From: Algorimicrobium algoritergicola
Lineage (GTDB): Bacteria; Bacteroidota; Bacteroidia; Flavobacteriales; Flavobacteriaceae
Reading direction: 5' to 3'
Length of the DNA stretch: 64,000 bases
Assembly: GCF_008086165.1 (NCBI RefSeq)
Contig: NZ_VSKL01000001.1
Coordinates: 1,116,001-1,180,000 of the forward strand
Shown: one piece after another, positions 35,848 to 45,494 of the stretch
Position numbering within the stretch: the first letter of the stretch is position 1
Layout: each line of letters opens with the position of its first letter
Made by a program: the position numbers and the translations under genes
Notes under the pieces: generated by a model
What the model was told of the DNA's origin: nothing
Databases searched by the model: none
What the model saw: the letters and a program-made list of their open reading frames with translations, nothing else

Positions 35848-36522
35848 ATGAATTACGCAAATGAATTTGAAAAATTCGCTATAAAAGATCAAGGTATCAG
35901 TAGTACGTATTATGACAAAATTATTAGTCATATGTACCCATCTAATTTAACGCCTAATATTATTGAAGAGCGTCAAATGAACATCGCTATTTTTGATGTA
36001 TTCTCTAGATTAATGATGGACCGTATCATCTTTTTAGGGACTGCTATTAATGATCAAGTAGCCAATATTATTCAAGCACAATTACTGTTTTTAGAGAGCA
36101 CAGACTCTTCTAAAGATATTCAAATATACATCAATTCACCAGGTGGAGGCGTTTATGCAGGTTTAGGTATTTATGATACCATGCAATTTATCAAGCCAGA
36201 TGTAGCTACAATTTGTACAGGTATGGCCGCTTCAATGGGAGCCGTTTTATTATGTGCAGGTACCAAAGGAAAACGTAGTGGTTTAACACATTCGCGTGTA
36301 ATGATTCACCAACCATTAGGTGGTGCGCAAGGTCAAGCGAGTGATATTGAAATTACGGCACGCGAGATCATCACGTTGAAAGAAGAACTTTTTCAAATTA
36401 TCAGTAAGCATTCTGGTCAAGATTACGACAAAGTGTATAATGATAGTGATCGTGATTACTGGATGAAAGCAGATAAAGCTAAAGAGTACGGTATGATTGA
36501 TGAAGTATTAGTTCGTAGCTAA
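35848..36522 (+). CDS. clpP: ATP-dependent Clp protease proteolytic subunit
   Basis: 224 residues; the ~30-residue N-terminal stretch is longer than in mature ClpP and may be processed. Catalytic triad S129 ([12 protein letters not shown]), H154 ([12 protein letters not shown]) and D203 (DRDYWM). Forms the tetradecameric chamber that works with ClpX, encoded 79 bp downstream. No strong promoter was recognised in the 81-bp gap after the tig terminator, though it must have one. Confidence 0.96.
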   Translation: MNYANEFEKFAIKDQGISSTYYDKIISHMYPSNLTPNIIEERQMNIAIFDVFSRLMMDRIIFLGTAINDQVANIIQAQLLFLESTDSSKDIQIYINSPGGGVYAGLGIYDTMQFIKPDVATICTGMAASMGAVLLCAGTKGKRSGLTHSRVMIHQPLGGAQGQASDIEITAREIITLKEELFQIISKHSGQDYDKVYNDSDRDYWMKADKAKEYGMIDEVLVRS

Positions 36523-36601
36523 TACCTTATAATACATCTTTCAATAGTCCATCCTTTTACAGGATTATGGAGAGAATTTGATAATTGAAATTAATTAATT
36601 T

Positions 36602-37834
36602 ATGGCAAAGGAAGAATTAGAATGTTCATTTTGTGGTAGGAAAAAGCCAGAAACAAGTTTATTAATTGCTGGATTGGATGCGCATATCTGCGATCGTTGT
36701 ATTGAACAAGCGCACGGTATCGTAATTGAAGAATCTAAGCAAACGGATAACAGTGATTTGTCTGCGGAATTAAAACTGCGCAAACCACAAAAAATTAAAG
36801 CATTCTTAGACGAATATATTATTGGTCAGGATACCACTAAAAAAGTAATGTCTGTTGCGGTTTATAATCACTATAAGCGTTTATTACAAGCGCCAACGGA
36901 TGATGATATTGAAATTCAGAAGAGTAATATCATTATGGTTGGGCAAACGGGAACTGGTAAAACCTTAATGGCAAAAACCATTGCTAAAATGTTAAACGTA
37001 CCATTGGCTATTGTGGATGCTACGGTATTAACGGAAGCTGGTTATGTTGGTGAAGATGTTGAAAGTATTTTAACACGTTTATTACAGGCAGCCGATTACA
37101 GTTTAGAAAAAGCTGAAAAAGGAATTGTATTTATTGATGAAATAGATAAAATTGCGCGTAAGAGTGATAATCCATCTATTACACGTGATGTTTCTGGTGA
37201 AGGTGTACAGCAAGCGCTTTTAAAACTATTAGAAGGAACCGTTGTAAATGTACCGCCTAAAGGTGGACGTAAACATCCGGACCAAAAGTTCATTGAGGTG
37301 AACACTGAAAATATTTTATTTATTGCAGGTGGTGCTTTTGATGGTATTGATAAAGTTATTTCTAAACGTTTAAATATGCAAGCCGTTGGTTACAGCGCGT
37401 CCATGTCTGATGAACGTGTAGATCATAATCACTTATTGCAATATATTATTCCAAAAGATTTAAAAGACTTTGGGTTAATTCCTGAAATTATTGGCCGTTT
37501 ACCCGTTTTAACATACATGGATCCATTGGATGCTAAAACGCTTCGTGCTATTTTAACAGAACCTAAAAATGCCATTATTAAGCAATATAAAAAGTTGTTT
37601 AGTATGGATGATATTGAATTTAATATTACCGATGGTGCTTTAGATTTTATTGTTGGAAAAGCCATTGAATATAAATTAGGTGCTCGTGGATTACGTTCCT
37701 TATGTGAAGAAATCCTAACCGATGCTATGTTTGAAATGCCAGGAACCAATGAAACCCAATTAAAGGTTACTAAAGCTTACGCAGAAGAAAAAATAAGTAA
37801 AACAACCATTAAGAAATTGAAGGCTGTTTCTTAA
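36602..37834 (+). CDS. clpX: ATP-dependent Clp protease ATP-binding subunit ClpX
   Basis: 410 residues. Zinc-binding domain with C8, C11, C30 and C33; AAA+ core with Walker A GQTGTGKT, Walker [14 protein letters not shown], pore loop GYVGED, sensor 2 in LGARGLR. Unfolds tagged substrates and feeds them to ClpP. Ends 25 bp before a terminator. Confidence 0.97.
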   Translation: MAKEELECSFCGRKKPETSLLIAGLDAHICDRCIEQAHGIVIEESKQTDNSDLSAELKLRKPQKIKAFLDEYIIGQDTTKKVMSVAVYNHYKRLLQAPTDDDIEIQKSNIIMVGQTGTGKTLMAKTIAKMLNVPLAIVDATVLTEAGYVGEDVESILTRLLQAADYSLEKAEKGIVFIDEIDKIARKSDNPSITRDVSGEGVQQALLKLLEGTVVNVPPKGGRKHPDQKFIEVNTENILFIAGGAFDGIDKVISKRLNMQAVGYSASMSDERVDHNHLLQYIIPKDLKDFGLIPEIIGRLPVLTYMDPLDAKTLRAILTEPKNAIIKQYKKLFSMDDIEFNITDGALDFIVGKAIEYKLGARGLRSLCEEILTDAMFEMPGTNETQLKVTKAYAEEKISKTTIKKLKAVS

Positions 37835-37858
37835 TTCCTTCGGAAACTTATATAACAA

Positions 37859-37887
37859 AAAAACCACGCAATTTGCGTGGTTTTTTA
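37859..37887 (+). terminator. Terminator of clpX
   Basis: Stem AAAACCACGCA / TGCGTGGTTTT with a 3-nt loop and T-run. The rest of the gap to 38068 shows nothing recognisable. Confidence 0.85.
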
Positions 37888-38068
37888 TTTTGATTGTTTT
37901 GGATTATAATTAATAATTTGGCATTATGTGCAAATCATTGTGTGATTAATAGCACTGTAAAACTAATCCTTTTTCTGTAAGAAAATCAAGACAGTCTTTA
38001 TTTTTAGATAAACCAACTGCTAAATTCGTTAACAGTATTCTTTTTGCAATTAAATGGGATAAAAAGTA

Positions 38069-39583
38069 TTACCTGTTTAATTCTAAAAGCGCATCTAGGT
38101 AGTCTCTCGTGTTAGATAATCTTGGCACCTTATGTTGTCCTCCTAATTTGTCATTCGCCTTAAGCCAATCGTAAAATAGGCGTTCACGTGCAATATGGAT
38201 GGTTGGTCTGTTCAAGGTCATATTATTTAAACGCTTGGCTTCATAATCGGAGTTTAAGGATTTTAAAGCATTATCAAATAACTCATTAAAATAATGAATG
38301 TTTTCGGGTGGTGTTTTAAATTCAATAATCCATTCGTGTGCGCCTTTTTCTTTGCCTTCCATAAAAATTGGAGCGGCTGTATAATCTACAATTTCAGATT
38401 TTGTTTTTTTACAGACCTTTTTTAAAGCATCTTCGGCATTTTCAATAATTAATTCTTCACCAAAAGCATTTATATGGTGTTTGGTTCTCCCAGAAACTTT
38501 TATGCGATACGGATTAATGGACGTAAACCGAATGGTGTCACCAATTTTATAACGCCAAAGTCCCGCGTTTGTAGTAATAATTACGGCATAGTTTTTATCA
38601 ACTTCTACCTGGCTTAATGGAATTATTTTTTGATGAGTGGTTCCATAAGAATCCATGGGAATAAATTCATAAAAAATACCATAGTCTAGCATCAATAATA
38701 ATTCGCTAGAGTTATTCTGATCTTGAATGGCAAAAAAGCCTTCCGAAGCATTATAAATTTCATAATAGCGAAAATCTTTCTTTGGTAAAATTTTCTTGTA
38801 TTGATCCACATAGGGCAAGAAACTAACGCCTCCATGAAAATAGACTTCTAAATTGGGCCAAATATCATGGAGATTGTCTTTCCCTGTTGTTTCTAAAACA
38901 TTGTTTAATAATACCAGCATCCACGACGGTACGCCAGCCAAACTAGTCACGTTTTCCTGAATGGTTTCATTAACAATAGCCTGCATTTTCTCTTCCCAAT
39001 TATTCATTAAAGACACCTTGTTGCTAGGTGTGCTACTGAATTCTGCCCAGAACGGCATATTGTCAATTAATATAGCCGACAAATCACCAAAAACGGTTCC
39101 GTTTTCTTTGTACAGCTCTTTACTGCCTCCTAAACGTAAACTCTTTCCGGTAAATAATTGCGCGTTTTCATTATTGTTTAAATACATGCACAATAAATCC
39201 TTACTAGCTGCGTAATGACAGTTTTCCAACGCATCTTCACTCACAGGAATAAATTTACTTTTTGCATTGGTAGTTCCACTGGATTTAGCAAACCATTTAA
39301 TAGGTTGCGGCCAGAAAATATTGTTTTCACCTAAACGAGACCGTTCAATCATGGGTTGATATTCTTCATAGGAAGAAACAGGAACACGATCTGCAAATGT
39401 TTGATAGCTTTTCATGGAATCGAAACCATAATTTCTACCAAACTCCGTGTCTTTTGCTTTATACAGTAGTTGCATAAGTAGCTCTTCTTGGACCTCATTT
39501 GGGTATTTTAAAAACAAATCGATTTGATGAAATCGCTTTTTTAAAAACCAAGAAGCAATAGAATTTACAATAGGAATTGGCAT
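38069..39583 (-). CDS. GH3-family acyl-adenylate-type protein
   Basis: 504 residues. Bacterial member of the GH3 family, named for plant acyl-acid amido synthetases that adenylate a carboxylic acid and join it to an amino acid. Visible ATP-binding marks: KSSGTTNAKSKFIPVSE (P-loop-like), YNASEGFFA and the hinge region with LWRYKIGDTIRFT and KVSGRTKHHINAFGEELI. The natural acid and amine in Bacteroidota are unknown to me. It stands alone, divergent from the DUF2797 gene by 42 bp. Confidence 0.88.
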   Translation of the reverse strand: MPIPIVNSIASWFLKKRFHQIDLFLKYPNEVQEELLMQLLYKAKDTEFGRNYGFDSMKSYQTFADRVPVSSYEEYQPMIERSRLGENNIFWPQPIKWFAKSSGTTNAKSKFIPVSEDALENCHYAASKDLLCMYLNNNENAQLFTGKSLRLGGSKELYKENGTVFGDLSAILIDNMPFWAEFSSTPSNKVSLMNNWEEKMQAIVNETIQENVTSLAGVPSWMLVLLNNVLETTGKDNLHDIWPNLEVYFHGGVSFLPYVDQYKKILPKKDFRYYEIYNASEGFFAIQDQNNSSELLLMLDYGIFYEFIPMDSYGTTHQKIIPLSQVEVDKNYAVIITTNAGLWRYKIGDTIRFTSINPYRIKVSGRTKHHINAFGEELIIENAEDALKKVCKKTKSEIVDYTAAPIFMEGKEKGAHEWIIEFKTPPENIHYFNELFDNALKSLNSDYEAKRLNNMTLNRPTIHIARERLFYDWLKANDKLGGQHKVPRLSNTRDYLDALLELNR

Positions 39584-39625
39584 ATTTGCAGTATATTTAA
39601 TGAACTAAAAATAATACTTTTTTTT

Positions 39626-40420
39626 ATGACCTACCAAGGTGTTTTAACAAAAATGACAACGGAGTTTATGGAACCTGTTCAATACTACCTCATTTTTGAA
39701 AACGACTTCATCCATATCAATCAGTTGTTAGATAAAACTATTCAGTTGGAATTTGTTGGTTATCAATGTTTAAGTTGCGGTTTAAATAAGCCAATTTACA
39801 GACAAGGATTTTGTAAAAGCTGTTTTTTTGATGTGCCTCAAGCAGCCGATTGGATTATAAAACCTGAATTAAGTAAAGCGCATTTAGATCAGGAAGAACG
39901 CGATTTGGAATATGAAAAGCGTGTACAATTGCAACCACATATTGTGTATTTAGCTAATTCTAGTAATGTAAAGGTTGGTGTTACGCGCAGAAGTCAAGTG
40001 CCAACCCGATGGATTGACCAAGGCGCACACGAAGCTATTGAAATTGTTGAGGTGCCAAATAGGTATTTAGCAGGAATTACAGAAGTAGCACTAAAAGATT
40101 TTGTTGCTGATAAAACCAATTGGCGCAACATGCTAAAAAACGATGTGAAAGATGAAAATTTGGTGGATTGGCGTAATAAATTGAAAGCCTATATTCCAGA
40201 TGAAGCTAAAGAATATTACATAGCTAATAACGCCGAAACGCACATAGTATTTCCGGTACATCAATATCCTATAAAGCCAAAAAGTTTAAATATTGTAAAG
40301 AGTGAATCCTATTCTGGGAAACTAGTAGGCGTAAAGGGGCAGTATCTTATTTTTGAAGATAATACGGTATTTAATATCCGATCCAATGAAGGATTAGTGG
40401 TTAAACTTTCTGTGGCATAA
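39626..40420 (+). CDS. DUF2797 protein: zinc ribbon plus GIY-YIG-like domain
   Basis: 264 residues. N-terminal beta-rich part, a four-Cys zinc ribbon (C48, C51, C63, C66: CLSC and CKSC), then at about 105-160 a stretch IVYLANSSNVKVGVTR with RWIDQGA and a Glu in TEVALKDF, which follows the GIY-YIG nuclease layout (Tyr, Gly, Arg, Glu) in degenerate form. The C-terminal ~60 residues return to beta structure. DUF2797 has no assigned function that I know. Cytoplasmic, no signal peptide. Confidence 0.82.
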   Translation: MTYQGVLTKMTTEFMEPVQYYLIFENDFIHINQLLDKTIQLEFVGYQCLSCGLNKPIYRQGFCKSCFFDVPQAADWIIKPELSKAHLDQEERDLEYEKRVQLQPHIVYLANSSNVKVGVTRRSQVPTRWIDQGAHEAIEIVEVPNRYLAGITEVALKDFVADKTNWRNMLKNDVKDENLVDWRNKLKAYIPDEAKEYYIANNAETHIVFPVHQYPIKPKSLNIVKSESYSGKLVGVKGQYLIFEDNTVFNIRSNEGLVVKLSVA

Positions 40421-40454
40421 AAAAAAGCACGCATAAAAAATGCGTGCTTTTTTA
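40421..40454. terminator. Bidirectional terminator between DUF2797 and rpsU
   Basis: Stem AAAAAAGCACGCA / TGCGTGCTTTTTT with an A-rich 6-nt loop; T-runs form on either strand, serving both converging genes. Confidence 0.9.
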
Positions 40455-40472
40455 TATATCTAAAAAAGACAA

Positions 40473-40667
40473 TTAAATATCTTCTTGGTCTCTTAAGTTT
40501 TGGATGTATTCAGCTTTCTGAATCTCACGTCTTCTTTTTACTGAAGGTTTTGTAAAGTATTGCTTCTCTCTTAAGTTCTGCATTACTTTTACATTTCTAT
40601 GCTTACGCTTGTAACGCTTTAAAGCACGTTCTATATTTTCTCCTTCTTTAATTTCGATTCGTAACAT
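40473..40667 (-). CDS. rpsU: 30S ribosomal protein bS21
   Basis: 64 residues, strongly basic: EGENIERALKRYKRKHRNVK and QYFTKPSVKRRREIQKAEYI match bS21. In Flavobacteria bS21, with bS18 and bS6, covers the anti-Shine-Dalgarno end of 16S rRNA, which fits the lack of Shine-Dalgarno sequences throughout this window. No Shine-Dalgarno is evident before this gene either (leader AAGAAAAATAAT). Confidence 0.95.
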   Translation of the reverse strand: MLRIEIKEGENIERALKRYKRKHRNVKVMQNLREKQYFTKPSVKRRREIQKAEYIQNLRDQEDI

Positions 40668-40771
40668 ATTATTTTTCTTAAATTTAATGGGTGCTAAGGT
40701 AATCCTTTTATTGTTATTTTTAGAATGTTTTCTAAAATTTAATTGAAAGGTGATTTTTCTCTTAAAACCCT

Positions 40772-43414
40772 TTAGTTTATACTGTCTTTTTTCTTCTTAT
40801 TTTTGTTCAATAAACCACCCAAAATGTTCTTAATAGCGGTTTCTGTTGATGGTGTGTTTGTATTAGTGGAATCTGTTTGAACAACTGTGCTGTCCTTTGG
40901 TGTTGTACCAGAACCTGATGTATTGCCACTTGTAAATCCACCTAAAAGATCTTTGATGGCATCTGTACCTTGATTAATTAATTTTTTCTTCTCAATTTCA
41001 ATTAATTGCTGTGTTAGTTTGGTAACACTAGATGATAAATCAGTCGAAATTTTTGGGCTTTTAAACGTTCCTTTCATATTAGCAGTTACAGGAATGCTAA
41101 TTTTGTTGACTTCAGGGTCATTAATTTTTCCAATTAAGCGATTAATATCACTGCCTAAATATTTTGCAGGTACATCAAAAGCTAAATCGTAATTCATGGT
41201 TTGATCAAATCCGTGACTTCCACCAATAGCAATATCAATATCCTTATATTTTAGCATGAATGGCTTAATATTCACTTGGCCATCACTAAAAGTTAGATTC
41301 GTTTTTAAATCTTTTAAATCTAATTTATCAAAATCTATAAAATTCAGTTGATTATCTAATGCGTTCAATAATGGGCTGCTTTCAATTTTTGTTTTAGTCG
41401 TTAATAATTCAGCAAAGGCATTACCAGTAACCGAACTTAAAATAGGCGAAAACGAGCTATCTAAATTACCATTCAATACAATATCAGTATTTAATTTTCC
41501 TTCAAAAATCTTCGCAATTGGCGCTAATGCTTTTAGTAAATCTAACGTGTTAAAGGATTCCGTAATATCAAATGCATTGGCATTTAATTTTAAATTAAAA
41601 TTGGGTGTATCTTTTTGGGTGTTAATATCTCCAGAAACGGCTAAAGTCCCATCAAACAAATTGGTTGTTAAATTATTCAATGTCGCTACTTGATCTTTAA
41701 TAGCTAGTTTTCCTTTGGTGTTTTTTAGTGTTAGATTATCATAAATAACGGTTTTAACATCTGCATTAATCGTGCAATCTAAAAACGCTGGGATTTTAAG
41801 TGGAACGCTAGCGCCTGTAGTTTTTTTGGTTTCACTTTCACCTTCATCAGCAACCATAAAATCGCTTACATTAAAGGTGTTTGACGTCATATTAAAGTTT
41901 CCTTGTAGTTTTTTGTCACTTAAAAGAAAACCTAATAGATTCGTAATCGTTCCAGTGGCACTTATATCACTTTGGCCAGATTTAGCTTCAAATTTATTCA
42001 ACATAACAATACCTGGTTGAAAGGTTAAATCTGCATTTGAAATATTAATAGGATTCACAATATCTTCAGAAGCATATACAAAATTACTTACCTGAACGCT
42101 ACCATTACTTTTTATACGTTGATAGGCGTTGGTTTCAATGGCGTTCATATCAAAAGCCGTGTTTATTTTAGCTTTTAAAATACCGCTTAACTCATTGTCT
42201 AATTCAATTGGATAGGCTTTAGTAATATTGGCCAAATTTAAAACACCATCAATATAGGCGTTAACCGTCATGTTTTCGGTTAAATTCCGTAGCGTACCTG
42301 ACGCATTAAACTGGTCGTTATCTATTTTGAAATTTAAGGTGCTGATGTCTACATAGGTATCTTCAGATTTTCCTGTGGTATTTTTAATACTCGTATTAAT
42401 GTTAATGTTATCAACACGTTTTGGTAGATCAGGATATTTAAAAGACGCATTATTGGATAGGATGTTTATGTCCATTTGCGGAACCGTTTCTTCAGAAATC
42501 AATCCGTTTATACGACCTTTTAATTTAAAATTACCCGTTGTTTCTACATTGGCAATATCTTTGGAATATGTTTTAGGAATAACCGCTAAAAATTCTTTAA
42601 AATCAGATCCTGGATTTTCAAAAGTAATATCTAATTCTTGGCCGTTTTCTAATTGTTGGAAGTAGCCTTGGAACTCCAAAGGCAATTCATTTATGTAGGC
42701 TTTATTCTCTTTAAATGTGTACGTGTTGTTTGGTAAATCCAAACCAATAATAGCATCTAATTTTAAAGTGTTATTGCTTAAATATTCGGTGCTATCCATG
42801 TTTAGCGTTACTCTAGCTGACGTTTTTGTATCTAATTCCGAAATATTTCCAGAAAATGTACCTTTACCAGAATGGTTTAATTCCGTGATGTAAAATATAG
42901 TGTTGGCGCCTTCGTCAATATAGGTTAACGCACTATTGTCAATACTATAATCTTGCACATCTAATGTAAAACTACTACTGGTTTCTGCATCGGCTGGTTT
43001 ACTATCAGATTCTTTCGCAATATCGTAATTGGTTTGCCCCATTTTATTCGTTTTTAGGACAATTAAAGCTTCATCAATATTAAATTTATTGATAATTACA
43101 GGACCATCGCTTGGCTTTTTGAAAAGCTCTTTGATGGACATGGTTAACGATATTGATTTGATAGACGCTAATTTTTCATCTTTAAAAGGCGCGAAATTGG
43201 TAATTTCTAAATCGCTAACATCTACTTGGGCTTGCGGAAAACTTCTAATAAAGCTTAAGTTAATATCGCTAAACTCTACGTTCGCATTCACATTGTTATT
43301 GATGGTATTCTTAACAATGTCTTTAATTTTTCCTTGGAAAACAAAAGGTATAGCTACCAATATTAGAATAATAACTAGTAATGTGATTCCAATAATTTTG
43401 AAAACTTTTTTCAT
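40772..43414 (-). CDS. AsmA-family inner-membrane/periplasmic protein
   Basis: 880 residues. One N-terminal membrane segment (about 7-27), the AsmA N-terminal region (NVEFSDINLSFIRSFPQAQVDV), then long repeating beta-strand structure expected of bridge-like lipid-transport proteins, and a conserved AsmA C-terminal part (ITESFNTLDLLKALAPI, DFDKLDLKDLKTNLTF, MNYDLAFDVPAKYLGSD). It ends in a low-complexity Ser/Thr/Asn-rich tail and a Lys-rich end. The family is linked to phospholipid movement to the outer membrane. Its 350-bp upstream gap holds two -7-like elements on the minus strand. Confidence 0.87.
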   Translation of the reverse strand: MKKVFKIIGITLLVIILILVAIPFVFQGKIKDIVKNTINNNVNANVEFSDINLSFIRSFPQAQVDVSDLEITNFAPFKDEKLASIKSISLTMSIKELFKKPSDGPVIINKFNIDEALIVLKTNKMGQTNYDIAKESDSKPADAETSSSFTLDVQDYSIDNSALTYIDEGANTIFYITELNHSGKGTFSGNISELDTKTSARVTLNMDSTEYLSNNTLKLDAIIGLDLPNNTYTFKENKAYINELPLEFQGYFQQLENGQELDITFENPGSDFKEFLAVIPKTYSKDIANVETTGNFKLKGRINGLISEETVPQMDINILSNNASFKYPDLPKRVDNININTSIKNTTGKSEDTYVDISTLNFKIDNDQFNASGTLRNLTENMTVNAYIDGVLNLANITKAYPIELDNELSGILKAKINTAFDMNAIETNAYQRIKSNGSVQVSNFVYASEDIVNPINISNADLTFQPGIVMLNKFEAKSGQSDISATGTITNLLGFLLSDKKLQGNFNMTSNTFNVSDFMVADEGESETKKTTGASVPLKIPAFLDCTINADVKTVIYDNLTLKNTKGKLAIKDQVATLNNLTTNLFDGTLAVSGDINTQKDTPNFNLKLNANAFDITESFNTLDLLKALAPIAKIFEGKLNTDIVLNGNLDSSFSPILSSVTGNAFAELLTTKTKIESSPLLNALDNQLNFIDFDKLDLKDLKTNLTFSDGQVNIKPFMLKYKDIDIAIGGSHGFDQTMNYDLAFDVPAKYLGSDINRLIGKINDPEVNKISIPVTANMKGTFKSPKISTDLSSSVTKLTQQLIEIEKKKLINQGTDAIKDLLGGFTSGNTSGSGTTPKDSTVVQTDSTNTNTPSTETAIKNILGGLLNKNKKKKDSIN

Positions 43415-43764
43415 AAAAATTTTTAAGTGATGGGTTTGTAAGGATATACGTATAAACTATATGAAAAGTTGCTGAAAACCAAAAGTTTAATATAATTTTA
43501 ATACTTATAATGGCTTGATTTTTTTTGCTGGCCTTCAGCAATAATTCATTCTTGAACAAAGATACATCCAAATATAAATAGTATGTATTCTTATTGCTAT
43601 ATAAATTGACGCAATAAATCTTTAAATTGACATGAATAGCCGAATTTAAAGGCGTTAAATTTTCATGACATGATCCAATCTTTTAGCTACAAGACTTTTT
43701 GTGAATAAAAAGGTACAGCAATTTTGAATTTTTAGAATTTCTTTTAGTTATTTTGGCATCTGTT
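43415..43764. other. Divergent intergenic region, no gene seen
   Basis: AT-rich spacer between the AsmA-like gene and the HPPK-dNK fusion. Two minus-strand matches to TAnnTTTG lie at 43557-43564 (TATCTTTG) and 43569-43576 (TATATTTG), neither with a clear -33 partner. On the plus side TATTTTG at 43749-43755 is one base short of the consensus but has TTTTG 22 bp upstream (43722-43726). No reading frame here looks like a gene. Confidence 0.5.
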
Positions 43765-44910
43765 ATGACCCAACCAAACACCGTTTATATATCATTAGGA
43801 AGTAATCAAGGCGACCGTTTAAAGCACTTGCAAGACGCAGTAGATGTTATTTACAAGCGTGTTGGTAAAGTGCAAATGATTGCCAAAGTTTATAATACGC
43901 CTGCTTTAGGTTTTGAGGGTCCTGATTTTTTAAATACCTGTATCATTGTCAAAACCGATTATCCCGTTGAAACCGTTTTGGAAGATTTACAACGTATAGA
44001 AACAGAAATGGGACGCGTTCGGACAGAAAGCACAGCCTATGAATCCCGAAGTATTGATTTGGATATCTTGCTTTATAATGATGCCATAATTCATACACCA
44101 ACGTTAACGGTTCCACATCCGCAAATGGCCAACAGACGTTTTGTATTGCAGCCTTTGTATGATATTGCCTTAAAAGAAAAACACCCAACCCTACATAAAA
44201 CCATTGCTGAACTATTGGAGATTTGCGAAGATAAAAGTGCTATAGAACCTATTAATATCTGGTTGAAAAACCCGAGTAAAAAATATAACCTTTCCAATTA
44301 TAATTACATGGCTATTGAAGGAAATATAGGTGCTGGAAAAACAAGTTTAGCCACGATGATTTCAACCGATTTTAATGCGAAATTAGTTCTGGAACGTTTT
44401 GCAGATAATCCGTTTTTGCCCAAGTTTTATGAAGATGCCAAACGTTATGCGTTTACTTTAGAGATGAGTTTTCTAGCCGATAGATATCAGCAAATTAGTG
44501 ACGATTTATCGCAATTAGATTTATTTAAAGATTTTATCGTTAGCGATTATGATATTTATAAATCCCTGATTTTTTCGAAAATCACCTTACCAGAAGATGA
44601 ATTTAAGCTGTACAGACGCTTGTTTTATTTAATGTATAAAGATATTGCTAAACCTGAATTGTATATTTATCTGTATCAAAATACACAGCGACTTCAAGAA
44701 AACATCAAAAAGCGTGGGCGTGATTATGAGCAAAATATTCAGGATGACTATCTGGAGAAAATTAATGCTGGGTATCTAAATTTCTTGAAAAATCAAGAAG
44801 AATTGAATGTGAAGATTATTGATATTTCTAATCGGGATTTTGTAAATAGGCGTGAGGATTATTTATGGATTTTAAATGAAATAGCTTCGGTTATACCGAA
44901 AGTGGAATAA
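43765..44910 (+). CDS. folK: Bifunctional HPPK (FolK) / deoxynucleoside kinase fusion
   Basis: 381 residues from the ATG at 43765. Residues 1-~165: 6-hydroxymethyl-7,8-dihydropterin pyrophosphokinase with YISLGSNQGDR, the Mg-binding D98/D100 in RSIDLDILLY and VPHPQMANRRFVL. Residues ~180-381: deoxynucleoside kinase with P-loop GNIGAGKTS (K192), LERFADNPFLPKFYED, SDYDIYKS and lid KKRGRDYEQNI. So one protein serves folate synthesis and nucleoside salvage. I recall this fusion from other Flavobacteria. Either half alone would be a standard-size enzyme. Confidence 0.93.
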   Translation: MTQPNTVYISLGSNQGDRLKHLQDAVDVIYKRVGKVQMIAKVYNTPALGFEGPDFLNTCIIVKTDYPVETVLEDLQRIETEMGRVRTESTAYESRSIDLDILLYNDAIIHTPTLTVPHPQMANRRFVLQPLYDIALKEKHPTLHKTIAELLEICEDKSAIEPINIWLKNPSKKYNLSNYNYMAIEGNIGAGKTSLATMISTDFNAKLVLERFADNPFLPKFYEDAKRYAFTLEMSFLADRYQQISDDLSQLDLFKDFIVSDYDIYKSLIFSKITLPEDEFKLYRRLFYLMYKDIAKPELYIYLYQNTQRLQENIKKRGRDYEQNIQDDYLEKINAGYLNFLKNQEELNVKIIDISNRDFVNRREDYLWILNEIASVIPKVE

Positions 44911-44939
44911 TAGTATCAAGTAAAAAGTGTTTTAGCTTT

Positions 44940-44975
44940 TTGGAGATTCTTCGCTGCGCTCTGAATGACAAATTT
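44940..44975. repeat. Likely copy of a dispersed intergenic repeat
   Basis: GAGATTCTTCGCTGCGCTCT then GAATGACAAA resembles the common bacterial intergenic sequence that, if translated, reads EILRCAxNDK. Sits between the HPPK-dNK and GyrI-like genes. Copy number in this genome is unknown; only this copy was noticed in the window. Confidence 0.45.
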
Positions 44976-45008
44976 GTACCGAGAAGTAATACGCTAAACG
45001 CTAAAAAA

Positions 45009-45488
45009 ATGGACTACCAAAAAGTAACAACCAAAGACATATTAATTATTGGTAATAAATCCGAATTGTCTTTCTTGACCAATGGCGAAGGAACAGGGAG
45101 TTTAGCAAGACAATTTATGCCGCGATTACAGGAAATTACCAATCGGGTTGGAACCTACAGTTTTTCCATTCAGAATTATAAATACTTCAATATAAAAACC
45201 ATGACGCCTGAAACCCTTTTTGAAAAGTGGATAGGTGTTGCCGTGTCAAACGTTGATACAATTCCAGAAAGTATGGAATCGTTAATTATTGCAGGTGGCG
45301 ATTTTTTGGTGTTTCCGTTTCAAGGTTCTGTAGCCGATTTTATAAAATTCTGGCAACAACTCCATAACGAATGGTTGCCAAATTCAATATATCAATTAGA
45401 CAACAGACCACATTTTGAAAAACTTCCAGCTGGTTATAACCCAATGCGTGATGACAACCAAGAGGAGATTTGGATACCTATTAAATAA
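45009..45488 (+). CDS. GyrI-like effector-binding domain protein
   Basis: 159 residues from the ATG at 45009; the frame is open 23 codons upstream, but those lie in repeat-like DNA. Pattern VGTYSFSIQNYKYF, FEKWIGVAVSNVDTIPESME, LIIAGGDFLVFPFQGS and a terminal HFEKLPAGYNPM...EEIWIPI matches stand-alone GyrI/AraC effector-binding (SRPBCC-like) proteins that bind small hydrophobic ligands. No DNA-binding domain. Ligand unknown. Converges with the next gene, 6 bp apart. Confidence 0.85.
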   Translation: MDYQKVTTKDILIIGNKSELSFLTNGEGTGSLARQFMPRLQEITNRVGTYSFSIQNYKYFNIKTMTPETLFEKWIGVAVSNVDTIPESMESLIIAGGDFLVFPFQGSVADFIKFWQQLHNEWLPNSIYQLDNRPHFEKLPAGYNPMRDDNQEEIWIPIK

Positions 45489-45494
45489 GATGTT

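Noticed and set aside
40668-40710. Search for a strong Shine-Dalgarno before rpsU, expected if bS21 controls its own translation
   Set aside because: The leader reads AAGAAAAATAAT before the ATG; no convincing site is seen.
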